A DNA stretch of 40,823 nt from Nocardia seriolae NBRC 15557 (GCF_007990715.1 NZ_BJWY01000062.1:1-40823); one strand, 5' to 3'. Counted from the stretch's first letter, positions 26,656 through 34,840 are shown. Notes: generated by a model from the letters alone, not told the origin. A program made the numbers and translations.

Positions 26656-28032
26656 ATGTTCGATGTGATCGTTGTTGGGGCCGGGCCGACCCGTCTGATG
26701 CTCGCGGGTGAATTGCGAGTCCACGGTGTCACGGCACTGGTGATCGACCGGGATGCGGAACCGACGAAGGTCGTGCGCGCCATGGGCATGCACGCACGCA
26801 CCGTGGAAGTGCTGGATCAACGCGGCATCGCCGACCGCTTCCTCGCGCTGGGCAAGCAGCACCCGACCGCGGGCTTCTTCGCCGGAATCGTGAAAGCCCA
26901 ACCGGCGCTCCTGGATACCACGTTCCCGTTCGTCCTGGGCTTGCCGCAGCCGATCACCGACCGCCTGCTGGCCGAGTGGGCGGTCGAGCGCGGCGCGGAG
27001 CTCCGCCGCGGCTGCGAACTGGTCGGCCTGACGCAGGACGGGGACGGCGTCACCGTCGAACTCTCCGACGGCACCGCACTGCGCTCGCGCTACCTGGTGG
27101 GTTGCGACGGCGGCCGTTCCACCGTCCGCAAATTGCTCGACGTCGGCTTCCCCGGCACCCCGAACACCTGGGAGATGCTGCTGGGCGAGGCCGAACTGAC
27201 CACTCCGCGCGACGAAGTGATCGCGGCGGTCATGGAACTCCACAAGACCCACCGCCGCTTCGGCGCGGTACCCCTGGAAGGCAGTCTGTTCCGGGTGGGC
27301 GCACCCGCCGAGGGCCCGGCCGAGGACCCGCGTACACCCCCGACCCTGGAGGATCTCCGCCGCCAGGTACAAGCCATCGCGGGCACCGACTTCGGCATGC
27401 ACTCCCCGCGCTGGCTCAGCCGCTTCGGCGACGCCACCCGCCTGGCCGACCACTACCGCGTCGGCCGTGTCTTCCTGGCGGGCGACGCCGCCCACATCCA
27501 TCCCCCCACGGGCGGCCAGGGCCTCAACCTCGGCGTCCAGGACGCCTTCAATCTCGGCTGGAAACTCGCCGCCGCCGTACACGGCTGGGCCCCGGCAGAC
27601 CTCCTCGACACCTACGAGTCCGAACGCCGCCCCTGGGCCGCGGACGTCCTGAACAACACCCGCGCCATGACCGTCCTGTCCGACACCGACCCCGGTCCCC
27701 GAGCGGTCCGCCAACTCATGACCGAACTCATGGACTTCCCGGAGGTGAACCGCTACCTCATCGAAAAGGTCACCGCCTTGAGCACCCGCTACGACTTCGG
27801 CGACGGCCCCGCCCTTCTCGGCCGCCGCCAACGCGATATCGCACTGAAGCACGCCCGCCTCTACGACCTTCTGCACGAGGGCCGCGGCCTACTCCTCGAA
27901 CAAACCGGTACGCTCTCGGCCGCAGGCTGGTCCGACCGCGTGGACCACGTGGTCGACGTCAGCGAACAACTCGACACCCCCGCCCTGCTCGTGCGCCCCG
28001 ACGGCCACGTTGCCTGGCTGGGCGACGACTAG
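26656..28032 (+). CDS. rox: rifampin monooxygenase-like protein, C-terminally truncated
   Basis: FAD-dependent aromatic-hydroxylase family protein of 458 residues, close to Nocardia rifampin monooxygenase (Rox) by memory of its sequence (HSPRWLSRFGDATRLA, DPGPRAVR, WSDRVDHV). Rox inactivates rifampin. FAD motifs: GCDGGRSTVRK (near 150) and AGDAAHIHPPTGGQGLNLG (near 275). Two oddities: the N-terminal GxGxxG reads GAGPTR (Arg13 for Gly), and a TAG at 28030-28032 ends the frame. After it the same frame continues for 16 codons ending in TRWFGIPTP, matching the usual Rox tail. The start at MFDVIVV agrees with the family. An RAE lies upstream. Confidence 0.8.
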   Translation: MFDVIVVGAGPTRLMLAGELRVHGVTALVIDRDAEPTKVVRAMGMHARTVEVLDQRGIADRFLALGKQHPTAGFFAGIVKAQPALLDTTFPFVLGLPQPITDRLLAEWAVERGAELRRGCELVGLTQDGDGVTVELSDGTALRSRYLVGCDGGRSTVRKLLDVGFPGTPNTWEMLLGEAELTTPRDEVIAAVMELHKTHRRFGAVPLEGSLFRVGAPAEGPAEDPRTPPTLEDLRRQVQAIAGTDFGMHSPRWLSRFGDATRLADHYRVGRVFLAGDAAHIHPPTGGQGLNLGVQDAFNLGWKLAAAVHGWAPADLLDTYESERRPWAADVLNNTRAMTVLSDTDPGPRAVRQLMTELMDFPEVNRYLIEKVTALSTRYDFGDGPALLGRRQRDIALKHARLYDLLHEGRGLLLEQTGTLSAAGWSDRVDHVVDVSEQLDTPALLVRPDGHVAWLGDD

Positions 28033-28096
28033 CAATCCCTCACCCCCGCCCTCACCCGCTGGTTCGGTATCCCCACCCCCTGACCCACCCCCCGAC

Positions 28097-28166
28097 ATCA
28101 AGATCAGGGAGCTCTCAGCGAGGCGATCCGGACAAATTCCCTCACCCACGGCTCCCTGATCTTGAT
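28097..28166. repeat. 16-base perfect inverted repeat with 38-base spacer
   Basis: ATCAAGATCAGGGAGC (28097-28112) and its exact complement GCTCCCTGATCTTGAT (28151-28166). It lies between the convergent rox and sigma/TnsA-like genes. It could act as a bidirectional terminator, but has no T run and a long spacer; a small dispersed palindromic element is as possible. Confidence 0.7.
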
Positions 28167-28213
28167 TTGAGACACTGCCACATGGGATTCGGCGTGGAAT
28201 GCCCTGGGGCGGG

Positions 28214-29407
28214 TCAGCGGGTCAGGCGGAAGGGGGCGCGGTCCCAGCGCCAGTTGTGGCGGTGGACGAGGGCGGCCAGGTCCAGGAGAGCGAGGTCGGC
28301 TCGCAGGGATTGGAATTCGGGCCAGGACAGGGGACCGGTGGCCAGGCGGTTGGTGAGGGCGCTCTCCGGGCGGGTGGGGACCTTGCGGCTGAGGAGATCC
28401 GGGAGGGCTTTGGTGCTGCCGGTCCAGGCGAGGTAGCCCCAGCCTTGGGAGTGGGCGTGGGCGCGGGTGGCGGCGGCGCGGGTGCGGTGGACGTGGAGGG
28501 CGGTGTGGGCCAGGGGCAGGACGTCGATGAGGACGGTGCGGCCGTCGGTGAATCGGGCTGCGGCGGTGGGGTAGTGGACGCGGTCGGTGCCGTCGATCTC
28601 GTAGGGGACGGCGGCGGGGAGTTCGCGGAAGTCGGCCACGCGGGGGCTCGCGTCCAGCAGGCGGAGCAGGCGGGCTTGCAGGGCGGTGTCGAAAGTTACT
28701 TCGCGGCCGAGCTTTTCGGAGTACATGTGGCCGCGGCCGTCATCGTCGTAGTCGAGGCGGCCGGCGGGGAGGACGGGGAGTTCGCCGGGCTGCCCGGCGG
28801 CCCATTCGACCCGCTTCAGCCACGGATTCCAGCTGTCGTCGGGCTGGTCCTCGGGTTGCGGGTGCGGCATGAGATGCCAGCGGCCCTTCTGCTGCCAGCC
28901 CGCGATGCGCTGGAACACGAAGCCCGCCAGTCGTTTCGAGTCCTGCAGGTCGTGCCCGGCCAGCCGCAGCTTCAGATACGCCCAGTCCTGGGCCGCGATA
29001 TCCCCGTCGGTGGCATAGGTTTCCGCGAGCAGGGTCCGCACCAGCCGCTCATCACCCCACCCCACCGGATACCGCCGCGCGAACACCCCGAGATCCGGTT
29101 CGCCGGTGGCCAGCGCCTGACGCACCATGACCCCGACCGCCCGGGTGTACAACTGCCGCGCCCGATCCCGCGACACCCCGAACCTGGCCCCCAGCAATGT
29201 CAAAGTCTCCGGACTCTCCCCGTCCAGCCCCAGCCTGCACGTGATCAGCTCCGCATCCCGCGGCCGATCCGCCACCACCTCGCCGACCATCCCGGCCAGC
29301 ACCTCATTGACCTGCTCCAGCCCGAAGTCCACCCCGTCGGCCGGATCGTCGCGCGGCGTCGTGTGCCCCGCTGCCCGAGGTGTCGTCGTGCCCGTATCGC
29401 TCGTCAA
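28214..29407 (-). CDS. sigma region 4-like HTH joined to a degenerate TnsA-like domain
   Basis: A 397-residue protein that I do not recognise as a whole. Residues about 50-95 look like sigma-70 region 4 (LITCRLGLDGESPETLTLLG, then ARFGVSRDRARQLYTRAV). Residues about 228-330 follow the pattern of TnsA transposase endonucleases (REVTFDTALQARLLRLLD, FRELPAAVPYEID, VHYPTAAARFTDGRTVLIDV, GWGYLAWTG). The three catalytic places are changed: FES to FDT, PD to PT, and V-x-K to V-L. So it is probably a DNA-binding protein with a dead nuclease fold. No TnsB/TnsC or transposon ends are near. It lies downstream of the small membrane protein gene. Confidence 0.6.
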   Translation of the reverse strand: MTSDTGTTTPRAAGHTTPRDDPADGVDFGLEQVNEVLAGMVGEVVADRPRDAELITCRLGLDGESPETLTLLGARFGVSRDRARQLYTRAVGVMVRQALATGEPDLGVFARRYPVGWGDERLVRTLLAETYATDGDIAAQDWAYLKLRLAGHDLQDSKRLAGFVFQRIAGWQQKGRWHLMPHPQPEDQPDDSWNPWLKRVEWAAGQPGELPVLPAGRLDYDDDGRGHMYSEKLGREVTFDTALQARLLRLLDASPRVADFRELPAAVPYEIDGTDRVHYPTAAARFTDGRTVLIDVLPLAHTALHVHRTRAAATRAHAHSQGWGYLAWTGSTKALPDLLSRKVPTRPESALTNRLATGPLSWPEFQSLRADLALLDLAALVHRHNWRWDRAPFRLTR

Positions 29408-29606
29408 AGCGGCCCCTACCCGTCTTCGCCAGTCTGTTCGACGAGCGTAGCCGCGCCCACCGACACATTCGGCGCTACGCGGCCGAGCCGTGCTCCCCGA
29501 AGCAGGGCCGTGCTCTGCGCAGTAGTGCTGCGCTCCGCGAAGGGGTTGGCCCGGTGTTCATCGAGATCCGGGCCGATCCGGACGGGTGGTTGTTACTGCC
29601 GCGGTG

Positions 29607-30017
29607 TCAGCTGCCGATGACGGCGTTCATGATGGTGCCCGCGCTGGTGGCGATGATGCCGCCGATCATGGCCCCCGCCACCATCTTCGGTGAGGCCAGC
29701 CCGCCGCCGGACCACTTCTCCCAGGCGAACCGGCCGCCCGCGTAGGTGATGCCGAGGACGCCGGACAGCAACACGAACCAGGTGAAGTAGCGGACGAGCT
29801 TCATGAGCTTGTCCGCCACCGGCGGTGTCTCCGGGGTGGGGTTGCCGAGCTGGGCGAGTACGTCGTGCTGGGCGAGCGCCGCATCGGCATGGAAGAGCAC
29901 AGTGTCGTGGAAGGCGCTGAGCAAGATGGTCACCACGAAAAGGTACCGCGAAACCGTGGCGACATGCCCGGGATGTGCGCGAGATCTACTGCGCGAGAAC
30001 AACTTTCGTTGAAACAT
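29607..30017 (-). CDS. VirB2/TrbC-like small membrane protein
   Basis: A 136-residue protein with an Arg-rich head, a hydrophobic segment (YLFVVTILLSAF) that ends in a possible cleavage site (ADAALAQHD), and two membrane helices, KLVRYFTWFVLLSGVLGI and MVAGAMIGGIIATSAGTIM. A pilin of type IV secretion has this layout, but identity is low and unproven. The start is uncertain: the ATG at 30015-30017 lies only 22 bases from the tRNA 3' end and inside a tandem repeat; a GTG near the hydrophobic segment is an alternative. It is probably cotranscribed with the tRNA. Confidence 0.55.
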   Translation of the reverse strand: MFQRKLFSRSRSRAHPGHVATVSRYLFVVTILLSAFHDTVLFHADAALAQHDVLAQLGNPTPETPPVADKLMKLVRYFTWFVLLSGVLGITYAGGRFAWEKWSGGGLASPKMVAGAMIGGIIATSAGTIMNAVIGS

Positions 30018-30043
30018 TGAGCGTTTCGTTGAAATATTGAGCG
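30004..30043. repeat. 20-base tandem repeat abutting the tRNA-Gly 3' end
   Basis: Bases 30004-30023 and 30024-30043 are two copies differing at one base (C or T at position 15). The second copy covers the last three bases and the discriminator of the tRNA. In the first copy the C creates the ATG start codon of the small membrane protein on the minus strand; in the second copy it reads ATA. Confidence 0.85.
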
Positions 30044-30112
30044 GATGACGAGATTCGAACTCGCGACCCTCACCTTGGCAAGGTGATGCGCTACCAGCTG
30101 CGCTACATCCGC
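30040..30112 (-). tRNA. tRNA-Gly (anticodon GCC)
   Basis: A 73-base cloverleaf on the minus strand. The acceptor stem is GCGGATG with CATCCGC, the D arm has GCGCAGCTGGTAGCGC, the anticodon loop is TTGCCAA (GCC), and the T arm reads GTTCGAATC. The discriminator is U, usual for bacterial tRNA-Gly, and no CCA is encoded. A promoter with 17-base spacing lies upstream (30157-30185). Confidence 0.95.
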
Positions 30113-30156
30113 ATCGCTTCCCTCCGGGCTTTCGACCCGTCCGGCTGCGAGAAAGA

Positions 30157-30185
30157 ACGATAGCCCACCGCCCGCGCATTTCCAA
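30157..30185 (-). promoter_or_regulatory. promoter of tRNA-Gly
   Basis: On the minus strand TTGGAA (30180-30185) and TATCGT (30157-30162) are separated by exactly 17 bases. The tRNA begins 44 bases downstream, which fits a housekeeping promoter with a 5' leader. It overlaps by one base the end of the terminator of the upstream operon. Confidence 0.6.
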
Positions 30186-30218
30186 AACGCCTGGCAAACC
30201 CCGAGTTGCCCGGCGTTT
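30185..30218 (-). terminator. Rho-independent terminator of the cutinase operon
   Basis: On the minus strand AAACGCC-x-GGCAA and TTGCC-x-GGCGTTT form a 13-position stem with one mismatch around an 8-base loop. A short T run (TTTT) follows. It lies 31 bases past the end of the last operon gene and separates it from the tRNA. Confidence 0.7.
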
Positions 30219-30249
30219 CGCCGCCGTTTCCTTCGCGTACCGCGCGGGC

Positions 30250-31500
30250 CTATTTCGGGGTGTCCTCGGTCATGGGGACGATGGCGGAGATGAGGGTGGC
30301 GTCACCGACCTTCGTGGTGATGACGAGTTGCGGCGCCCAGGTGCGCTTCGACGCGTCGGGATGCTGCTCGTTCACCACCATCACGTGCTGTCCGTCGAAG
30401 GGCCCGGGCATGATCTGCACGCAGTAGGTGGTGCCGACCGGGATGGAGTCGATGCCCGCCTGGATCTGCTCCACGCTGGGCGCGGCCGCGTCGGGCGCGA
30501 ACATCTCGCGAACCGCCTTGCCGGACCGGTCGACGTAGTACCGATTCTGCAGCGCCAGAATGACATCCGGCCCGGACTTGGTACTGCCGGGACCGTTGCC
30601 GCGGACATTGCCGCCCTTGACCTCGTTCGGGCACAGGTTGGCCGGACCGGCCGCGGGCTGGGAGAAGGCGGAGGCGGTCGGGGCCACGGTGCCGTTGGGA
30701 GACACGGCGGCCGTGGGCGACACCGCGGCCTGCGGTGTCGCGACACCCGGTTTCGCCGGTGTGCTGTCCCCGGTCATCTTGGCGATCTGCACCGCGACGG
30801 CCGCGGTCACGGCCAGCACCGCCAGCAGACCGAGCAGTGGCACGGCCCACTGCCGTCCGCCGAGATCCAGCGAGATCCCGAGCCCGCGCCGCGCGGGACC
30901 GGTCCGGGTCGCGCGCTTGAGCGGTCGCCGGGCGGTCGGGTACCCGGGTGGCGGGTCCAGCCGGTCGCCGGGTGCGTGCTGAGCGGCGGGGTCGAACGAG
31001 GCCCGCTCGCGCAGCACGTCATAGGCGGTCCGCGCCCGCGGCGACGCTTCTATCGTGCGCGCGCGGATCGGCCGGTCGGGCGCGTGGGCGGGCGACGCGG
31101 CCGGACCGCTGGGCCGCGACCATTCATCGCCGGACCGTGACTCCTCACCGCTGGACCGTGGCTCCTCGGCCCAGGACCGCGACCCTTCACCCGCGGGCCG
31201 CGACTTCTCGTCTCTGGGCCGTGACATCCCGGCCCCCGGCTGCGACTGCTCGGCCCCGGCGCGGGACTCCGTGGTCCGGGGGTGCGGCTCGTAGTCGTCT
31301 TCGTCGTCGAAATCGCCGTATTCGTCGTACGTCTCGTCCTCGTCGTAGCTCTCATACTCCTGCGTGTACGCATCGCGCCTGCCGCCCCGCGCCGGTGCGG
31401 GCGTGCCGGTGATCCAGTCCGACCAGCTGCCGGTGTACGCCCCGTCGTGGTCCGGTTCCAGCGGGTCGGTTGTCCGCGAATCCGATTCGGTGGTGCTCAT
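30250..31500 (-). CDS. single-pass membrane protein with NTF2-like outer domain (copy A)
   Basis: A 416-residue protein. Residues 1-75 are acidic and disordered, 79-127 form seven imperfect 7-residue repeats (SRPAGEG, SRSWAEE and similar), and the membrane helix is at about 218-240 (AVPLLGLLAVLAVTAAVAVQ). The C-terminal domain (about 290-410) has an NTF2-like look with two cysteines (C290, C360), and ends in LVITTKVGDATLISAIV. I remember this domain as DUF8176 (name unverified). A single helix plus an NTF2-fold domain outside is also the layout of VirB8/TcpC. The start ATG overlaps the stop of the cutinase gene (ATGA), so they are translationally coupled. Confidence 0.7.
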   Translation of the reverse strand: MSTTESDSRTTDPLEPDHDGAYTGSWSDWITGTPAPARGGRRDAYTQEYESYDEDETYDEYGDFDDEDDYEPHPRTTESRAGAEQSQPGAGMSRPRDEKSRPAGEGSRSWAEEPRSSGEESRSGDEWSRPSGPAASPAHAPDRPIRARTIEASPRARTAYDVLRERASFDPAAQHAPGDRLDPPPGYPTARRPLKRATRTGPARRGLGISLDLGGRQWAVPLLGLLAVLAVTAAVAVQIAKMTGDSTPAKPGVATPQAAVSPTAAVSPNGTVAPTASAFSQPAAGPANLCPNEVKGGNVRGNGPGSTKSGPDVILALQNRYYVDRSGKAVREMFAPDAAAPSVEQIQAGIDSIPVGTTYCVQIMPGPFDGQHVMVVNEQHPDASKRTWAPQLVITTKVGDATLISAIVPMTEDTPK

Positions 31501-33161
31501 GGCGTCGCCCGTGGGCTCAGGTCGGGAATCAATGGGGCTCCGCCGGTGGCGGGCGTGCTGGTGGCGGGCGCGAAGGTCATGAGCGGTGCGCCGCTGGTCG
31601 GGCCGGTGGCCGTCGGGTTGCCGCCACCGAGCGGGAACTGGCCGTTGGGCGGCACGCTGGTGGTCACCGTCGCGCTGCCCCCGAAATCCATTCCGAGACC
31701 GGGCTTGTCGCTGCCGCCCAGCGGTGTGCTGCCGGTCTTCGCGGCTCCGGACAGGTCGTGGGCCACGGCCGCGAACCACTGCCCGACCCAGTCGGTCGGG
31801 CTCTCCCCGAATCCTGCGCCCTGGGCGTGGGTGTAGTCGTGCTTCTGCGCGGTGTCCCAGTAGCGCACCCAGGTGGTGACGTCCAGGAGGTCCTTGTTGT
31901 CGGTGATGTGCTGGGTGACCGCCGAGAACGACTGCGTGACCAGCCGGCTGATGGTGGTCGGCGGCACCAGATCGGTGACCGCCCCCAGCAGCTTGCCCCC
32001 GAAGACCGCCAGTCCCGCAATGGGATTGGCGAGCCCGGCGGTGGCGATCTCGGCGATATTGGCGGGCGTGAGAATGTCCTTCCCCACGGCCACGATGGAA
32101 TTGATGGCAATGGTCCCGACCTTCAGCAGCGCCTGGATCGCGCCCGGAATGTCGACCTGATTGTTCGGGTTGGAGGCGTCGGCGATGCGCTGCGAGATCG
32201 ACTTCTGCGGCTGATACGACAGGTCCGCGAGCGAGTTCCCCGAGACGTCCTTGTTCACCACCTGGGTGACCGTCTTGATCGAGGTGAACGCCAGCGCCTC
32301 CGCGATCGACTTCAGCGACCCGATCGGGTCACCCGCCGAAAGCTCCACCTGGCCCGCGATATTGGCGACGGTCCGCACCAGCGGCGCGCCCACCGGGGTA
32401 TCGCAGGCCAGATCGCCCTCGGTGCAGAATTCCGCGACCCGCCCCACCAGCGCACCGAAGTTCTCGAGGGTGGCGCTATCGGGCGCGATGCCCGCGCCGG
32501 AGGCGGTCTTGGTGGCGGGCGGATCCGAAAGCGCCGACACCGCTTTGCCATCGGTGCCCGGCGCGGCCGTCGGCAGTTTGGCGTCCGGCTTGCCCGGGAA
32601 CAGCGGTGCGTTGGCATTGCGGTTGGGGTCGCCGAAAAGCGCTACGGCCGCGATCTTCTCGGCCGCCACCGTGCCCTTGCCCGCGCCGACCTCCTGCGCG
32701 AACTGCGCGGCCACGTGCGCGCCCTGGGAGTATCCGGCGAGGGCCAATTTCGTGGTGGGGCAACGGTCGGCGACCTGTTTGGCCATGGATCGCAGCCGGT
32801 CCAGGCCGTCGCCGACGGATTTGGTGTAGGTGACGGTGCTGATCGAGGTGGCCCCGCCGAAGGACGCCTCGTAGGGCACGTAGGCGCGGTCCACCAACCC
32901 GGCGTCCGAGGCGGCGGCCATCATGGGCCGGAAGACCTCCGAGAGCATGCCGGTGTCGGTGGTGACGGCGGCGTCGGGTGAGGATTCCCCGGTGCCCTGG
33001 ATGCCGAGCGCGAACAGCGCCGGACATTTGTCGATGGGGACGGTGGTGTCCGGTGGCCCGCCGTGGGCCAGGCCGACGGCCGCGGTCGCGATCACGCAGA
33101 CGGCCGCAGTCAATACTGCCGCGCTTCGGAACCCCATGATGGGCAGCAGTTTTCGATGCAC
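31497..33161 (-). CDS. cutinase family serine esterase with large insertion
   Basis: A 554-residue exported esterase. A signal peptide covers about residues 1-33. The cutinase core begins near DKCPALFALGIQGTGES and has the nucleophile in LAGYSQGAHVAAQFA (Ser145). The acidic part is in EFCTEGDLACDTPVG (Asp250 or Asp254). The expected His lies only near residue 441 (KHDYTHAQG), about 190 residues later, so a helical insertion splits the triad. A Gly/Pro/Thr tail follows. Cutinases of mycolate bacteria hydrolyse lipid esters. It is in an operon: the NTF2-like copy A overlaps its end and the DUF6668 gene ends 12 bases upstream. Confidence 0.85.
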   Translation of the reverse strand: MHRKLLPIMGFRSAAVLTAAVCVIATAAVGLAHGGPPDTTVPIDKCPALFALGIQGTGESSPDAAVTTDTGMLSEVFRPMMAAASDAGLVDRAYVPYEASFGGATSISTVTYTKSVGDGLDRLRSMAKQVADRCPTTKLALAGYSQGAHVAAQFAQEVGAGKGTVAAEKIAAVALFGDPNRNANAPLFPGKPDAKLPTAAPGTDGKAVSALSDPPATKTASGAGIAPDSATLENFGALVGRVAEFCTEGDLACDTPVGAPLVRTVANIAGQVELSAGDPIGSLKSIAEALAFTSIKTVTQVVNKDVSGNSLADLSYQPQKSISQRIADASNPNNQVDIPGAIQALLKVGTIAINSIVAVGKDILTPANIAEIATAGLANPIAGLAVFGGKLLGAVTDLVPPTTISRLVTQSFSAVTQHITDNKDLLDVTTWVRYWDTAQKHDYTHAQGAGFGESPTDWVGQWFAAVAHDLSGAAKTGSTPLGGSDKPGLGMDFGGSATVTTSVPPNGQFPLGGGNPTATGPTSGAPLMTFAPATSTPATGGAPLIPDLSPRATP

Positions 33162-33173
33162 GTCGCACCTCGT

Positions 33174-33875
33174 TCAGGTCTGTGGTCCGGCTGATTCCGC
33201 GCCGCGGCGCGCCTGTTCGGTGATCCGCGCCCCGGCCGTGCGGGCCGCGGTGAGGATCTGCTCGGCCAGCAGCCGAACCGGTTGCGGGGGAGTGCGGGTG
33301 GGATCCCCGTCGTCGATGGGTGAGCCACCGGCGGCGGGATCCCAGGCGGCCAGCTCGTAGGGTTCCAGGGACCGCCACTGTTCCAGCCAGCCCAGCCGCC
33401 AGGTGCGTGCGCCCAGCGCCAGCGCCAGACCTTCCATCTCCTCGCGGCGCTGGGCGACCGGAATCGGCAGTGGCCGAGCCGCGTCCGCGACCGTCAGCAC
33501 CCCGACCACCTGGCTGCCCACCGGCGTCCCCCGCGCCTGGTGCGCGAGCAGCGCCCGGTGCAGTGCGTTCACGCCGTGCAGATGACTGCGCCCGACCAGC
33601 ACCACCAGGGGCGAATCCATGTCCGCGGCAAGCCCGATGCGCGCGGGCCAGCGCTGCCCGGCGTCCCCGGCCCAGCTCAGGCTCGCGGCCAGACTGCTGA
33701 CTCCCGCACCGCCGTGCACACCCACCAGCCACACCAGCGGGGGCCGCTCCGGCCGATTCGGTACCGCCCGATGCCACATGGGGACGGGCGACACCGCGGG
33801 TTCGGGTGTCGGTGGCTGCTGCGGCATAGCCGCCCAAGGGGTTTCGACAGCTCCCGAGAGTTGGCCGATCCTCAT
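33174..33875 (-). CDS. DUF6668-like P-loop-fold protein lacking Walker lysine
   Basis: A 233-residue protein. A proline-rich head is followed by a SIMIBI-like fold from about residue 48: WLVGVHGGAGVSSLAASLSW, where Val sits in place of the Walker A lysine. Then come SPLVVLVGRSHLHGVNAL, VGVLTVADAARPLPIPV and RTWRLGWLEQWRSLEP. I recall this as DUF6668 (name from memory). No catalytic residue for ATP hydrolysis is obvious. Its start codon overlaps the stop of the preceding MinD-like gene (ATGA), so the two proteins are probably made in equal amounts and may act together. Confidence 0.7.
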   Translation of the reverse strand: MRIGQLSGAVETPWAAMPQQPPTPEPAVSPVPMWHRAVPNRPERPPLVWLVGVHGGAGVSSLAASLSWAGDAGQRWPARIGLAADMDSPLVVLVGRSHLHGVNALHRALLAHQARGTPVGSQVVGVLTVADAARPLPIPVAQRREEMEGLALALGARTWRLGWLEQWRSLEPYELAAWDPAAGGSPIDDGDPTRTPPQPVRLLAEQILTAARTAGARITEQARRGAESAGPQT

Positions 33876-34840
33876 CGCAACGCTCCCAGCAGGGTCAGGT
33901 AGGCGTCACGGGTTTCGGCGGTGAGGCGATGCCACGAGATCGGTCCGCCGGTGGCGAGGTGGATGTCGAACGGAATCTGCACGATGGCCCGCACCCACGA
34001 ACCCAGATGCGTCCGAACGTGATCCACGACGGTGGCCGCCGACCCCGGCACCTGCTCGGTGAGCACGATGACCGCGTCTCCGACCACGAATTCCCCGAAG
34101 TTCTCGTCCAGCCACCCCAGCGCGGGTTGCAGCCGATTGATGGCATCCGGGCGCGCCGCCACCGTGAGCACCAGTCCGACCCGCGGATCCGCCAGCAGCG
34201 GTGCCGCCAACCGGCTGGTCACCGGTGCACCGGCGTCGAAAACCCCCAGCAGCCCCGCGGTATCCAGATGCCGCGCCACCGACACGAGAGATTCCCTGCG
34301 CGGCAACGGATCCGGTGTCCGCGCCAGCACCCGCACCCCCGTCGACGTCTGCCCCGAGCACGCCCCCACACTCGACGCGAGCCCCGGATGCGGTGTCCCC
34401 AGCCACTTCTGCAACGTGCTCACCGGCGCGACCGCATCACACCCCCGCAACGCCACATCCCCACCCCCGAGCGTCGCGTCCACCACGACGGGCCAGATCT
34501 CCCCGTCGCTGTCCACCGCCGCGGCCGCCGCCAGCCCCAACGCCGTGGTGGTGGCCCCGGACGACCCGGACCCACCGAGCACCAGCACCGAAGGCGCCGC
34601 CGCCCGCACCAGCCGCCCCTCCCCGCCCCGCAACGGCACCGCATCGGTCGGCGACCCGGCACGCGCAGGCTGCATCAGCTCACTGACCCCCGAATCCTCC
34701 TCACCCCCGACATCACTCGCCCGCACCGCCTCGACCAGCCGCGCCGCAACCTCGGCCGGTAGTGGCGTACCGGGGTCGGCCTGCGGCGACGTGGTGTTCG
34801 GCTGGGGTGGAGTGCGGAGCCGGTCGTCGATGTCGACCAT
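33872..34840 (-). CDS. MinD/CpaE-like protein with deviant Walker A
   Basis: A 322-residue SIMIBI-class protein with a 75-residue disordered head. The P-loop region reads VLVLGGSGSSGATTTALGLA, where the lysine of the KGGxGKTT pattern is Ala. The Walker B-like WPVVVDATLGGGDVALRG follows, then GLLGVFDAG and the nucleotide-base region QIPFDIHLATGGPISW. Deviant Walker A motifs also occur in TadZ/CpaE proteins that position pili or secretion systems at the pole. It lies 3 bases from the frameshifted membrane protein gene upstream and overlaps the DUF6668-like gene by 4 bases. Confidence 0.7.
   Translation of the reverse strand: MVDIDDRLRTPPQPNTTSPQADPGTPLPAEVAARLVEAVRASDVGGEEDSGVSELMQPARAGSPTDAVPLRGGEGRLVRAAAPSVLVLGGSGSSGATTTALGLAAAAAVDSDGEIWPVVVDATLGGGDVALRGCDAVAPVSTLQKWLGTPHPGLASSVGACSGQTSTGVRVLARTPDPLPRRESLVSVARHLDTAGLLGVFDAGAPVTSRLAAPLLADPRVGLVLTVAARPDAINRLQPALGWLDENFGEFVVGDAVIVLTEQVPGSAATVVDHVRTHLGSWVRAIVQIPFDIHLATGGPISWHRLTAETRDAYLTLLGALR

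Noticed and set aside
28214..29407. A Tn7-like transposon
   Set aside because: Only a TnsA-like domain with lost catalytic residues is present; there is no TnsB, TnsC or end repeats.
30018..30197. N-terminal extension of the VirB2-like frame up to 30197
   Set aside because: It would run through the tRNA-Gly gene; the residues there are a translation of the tRNA.
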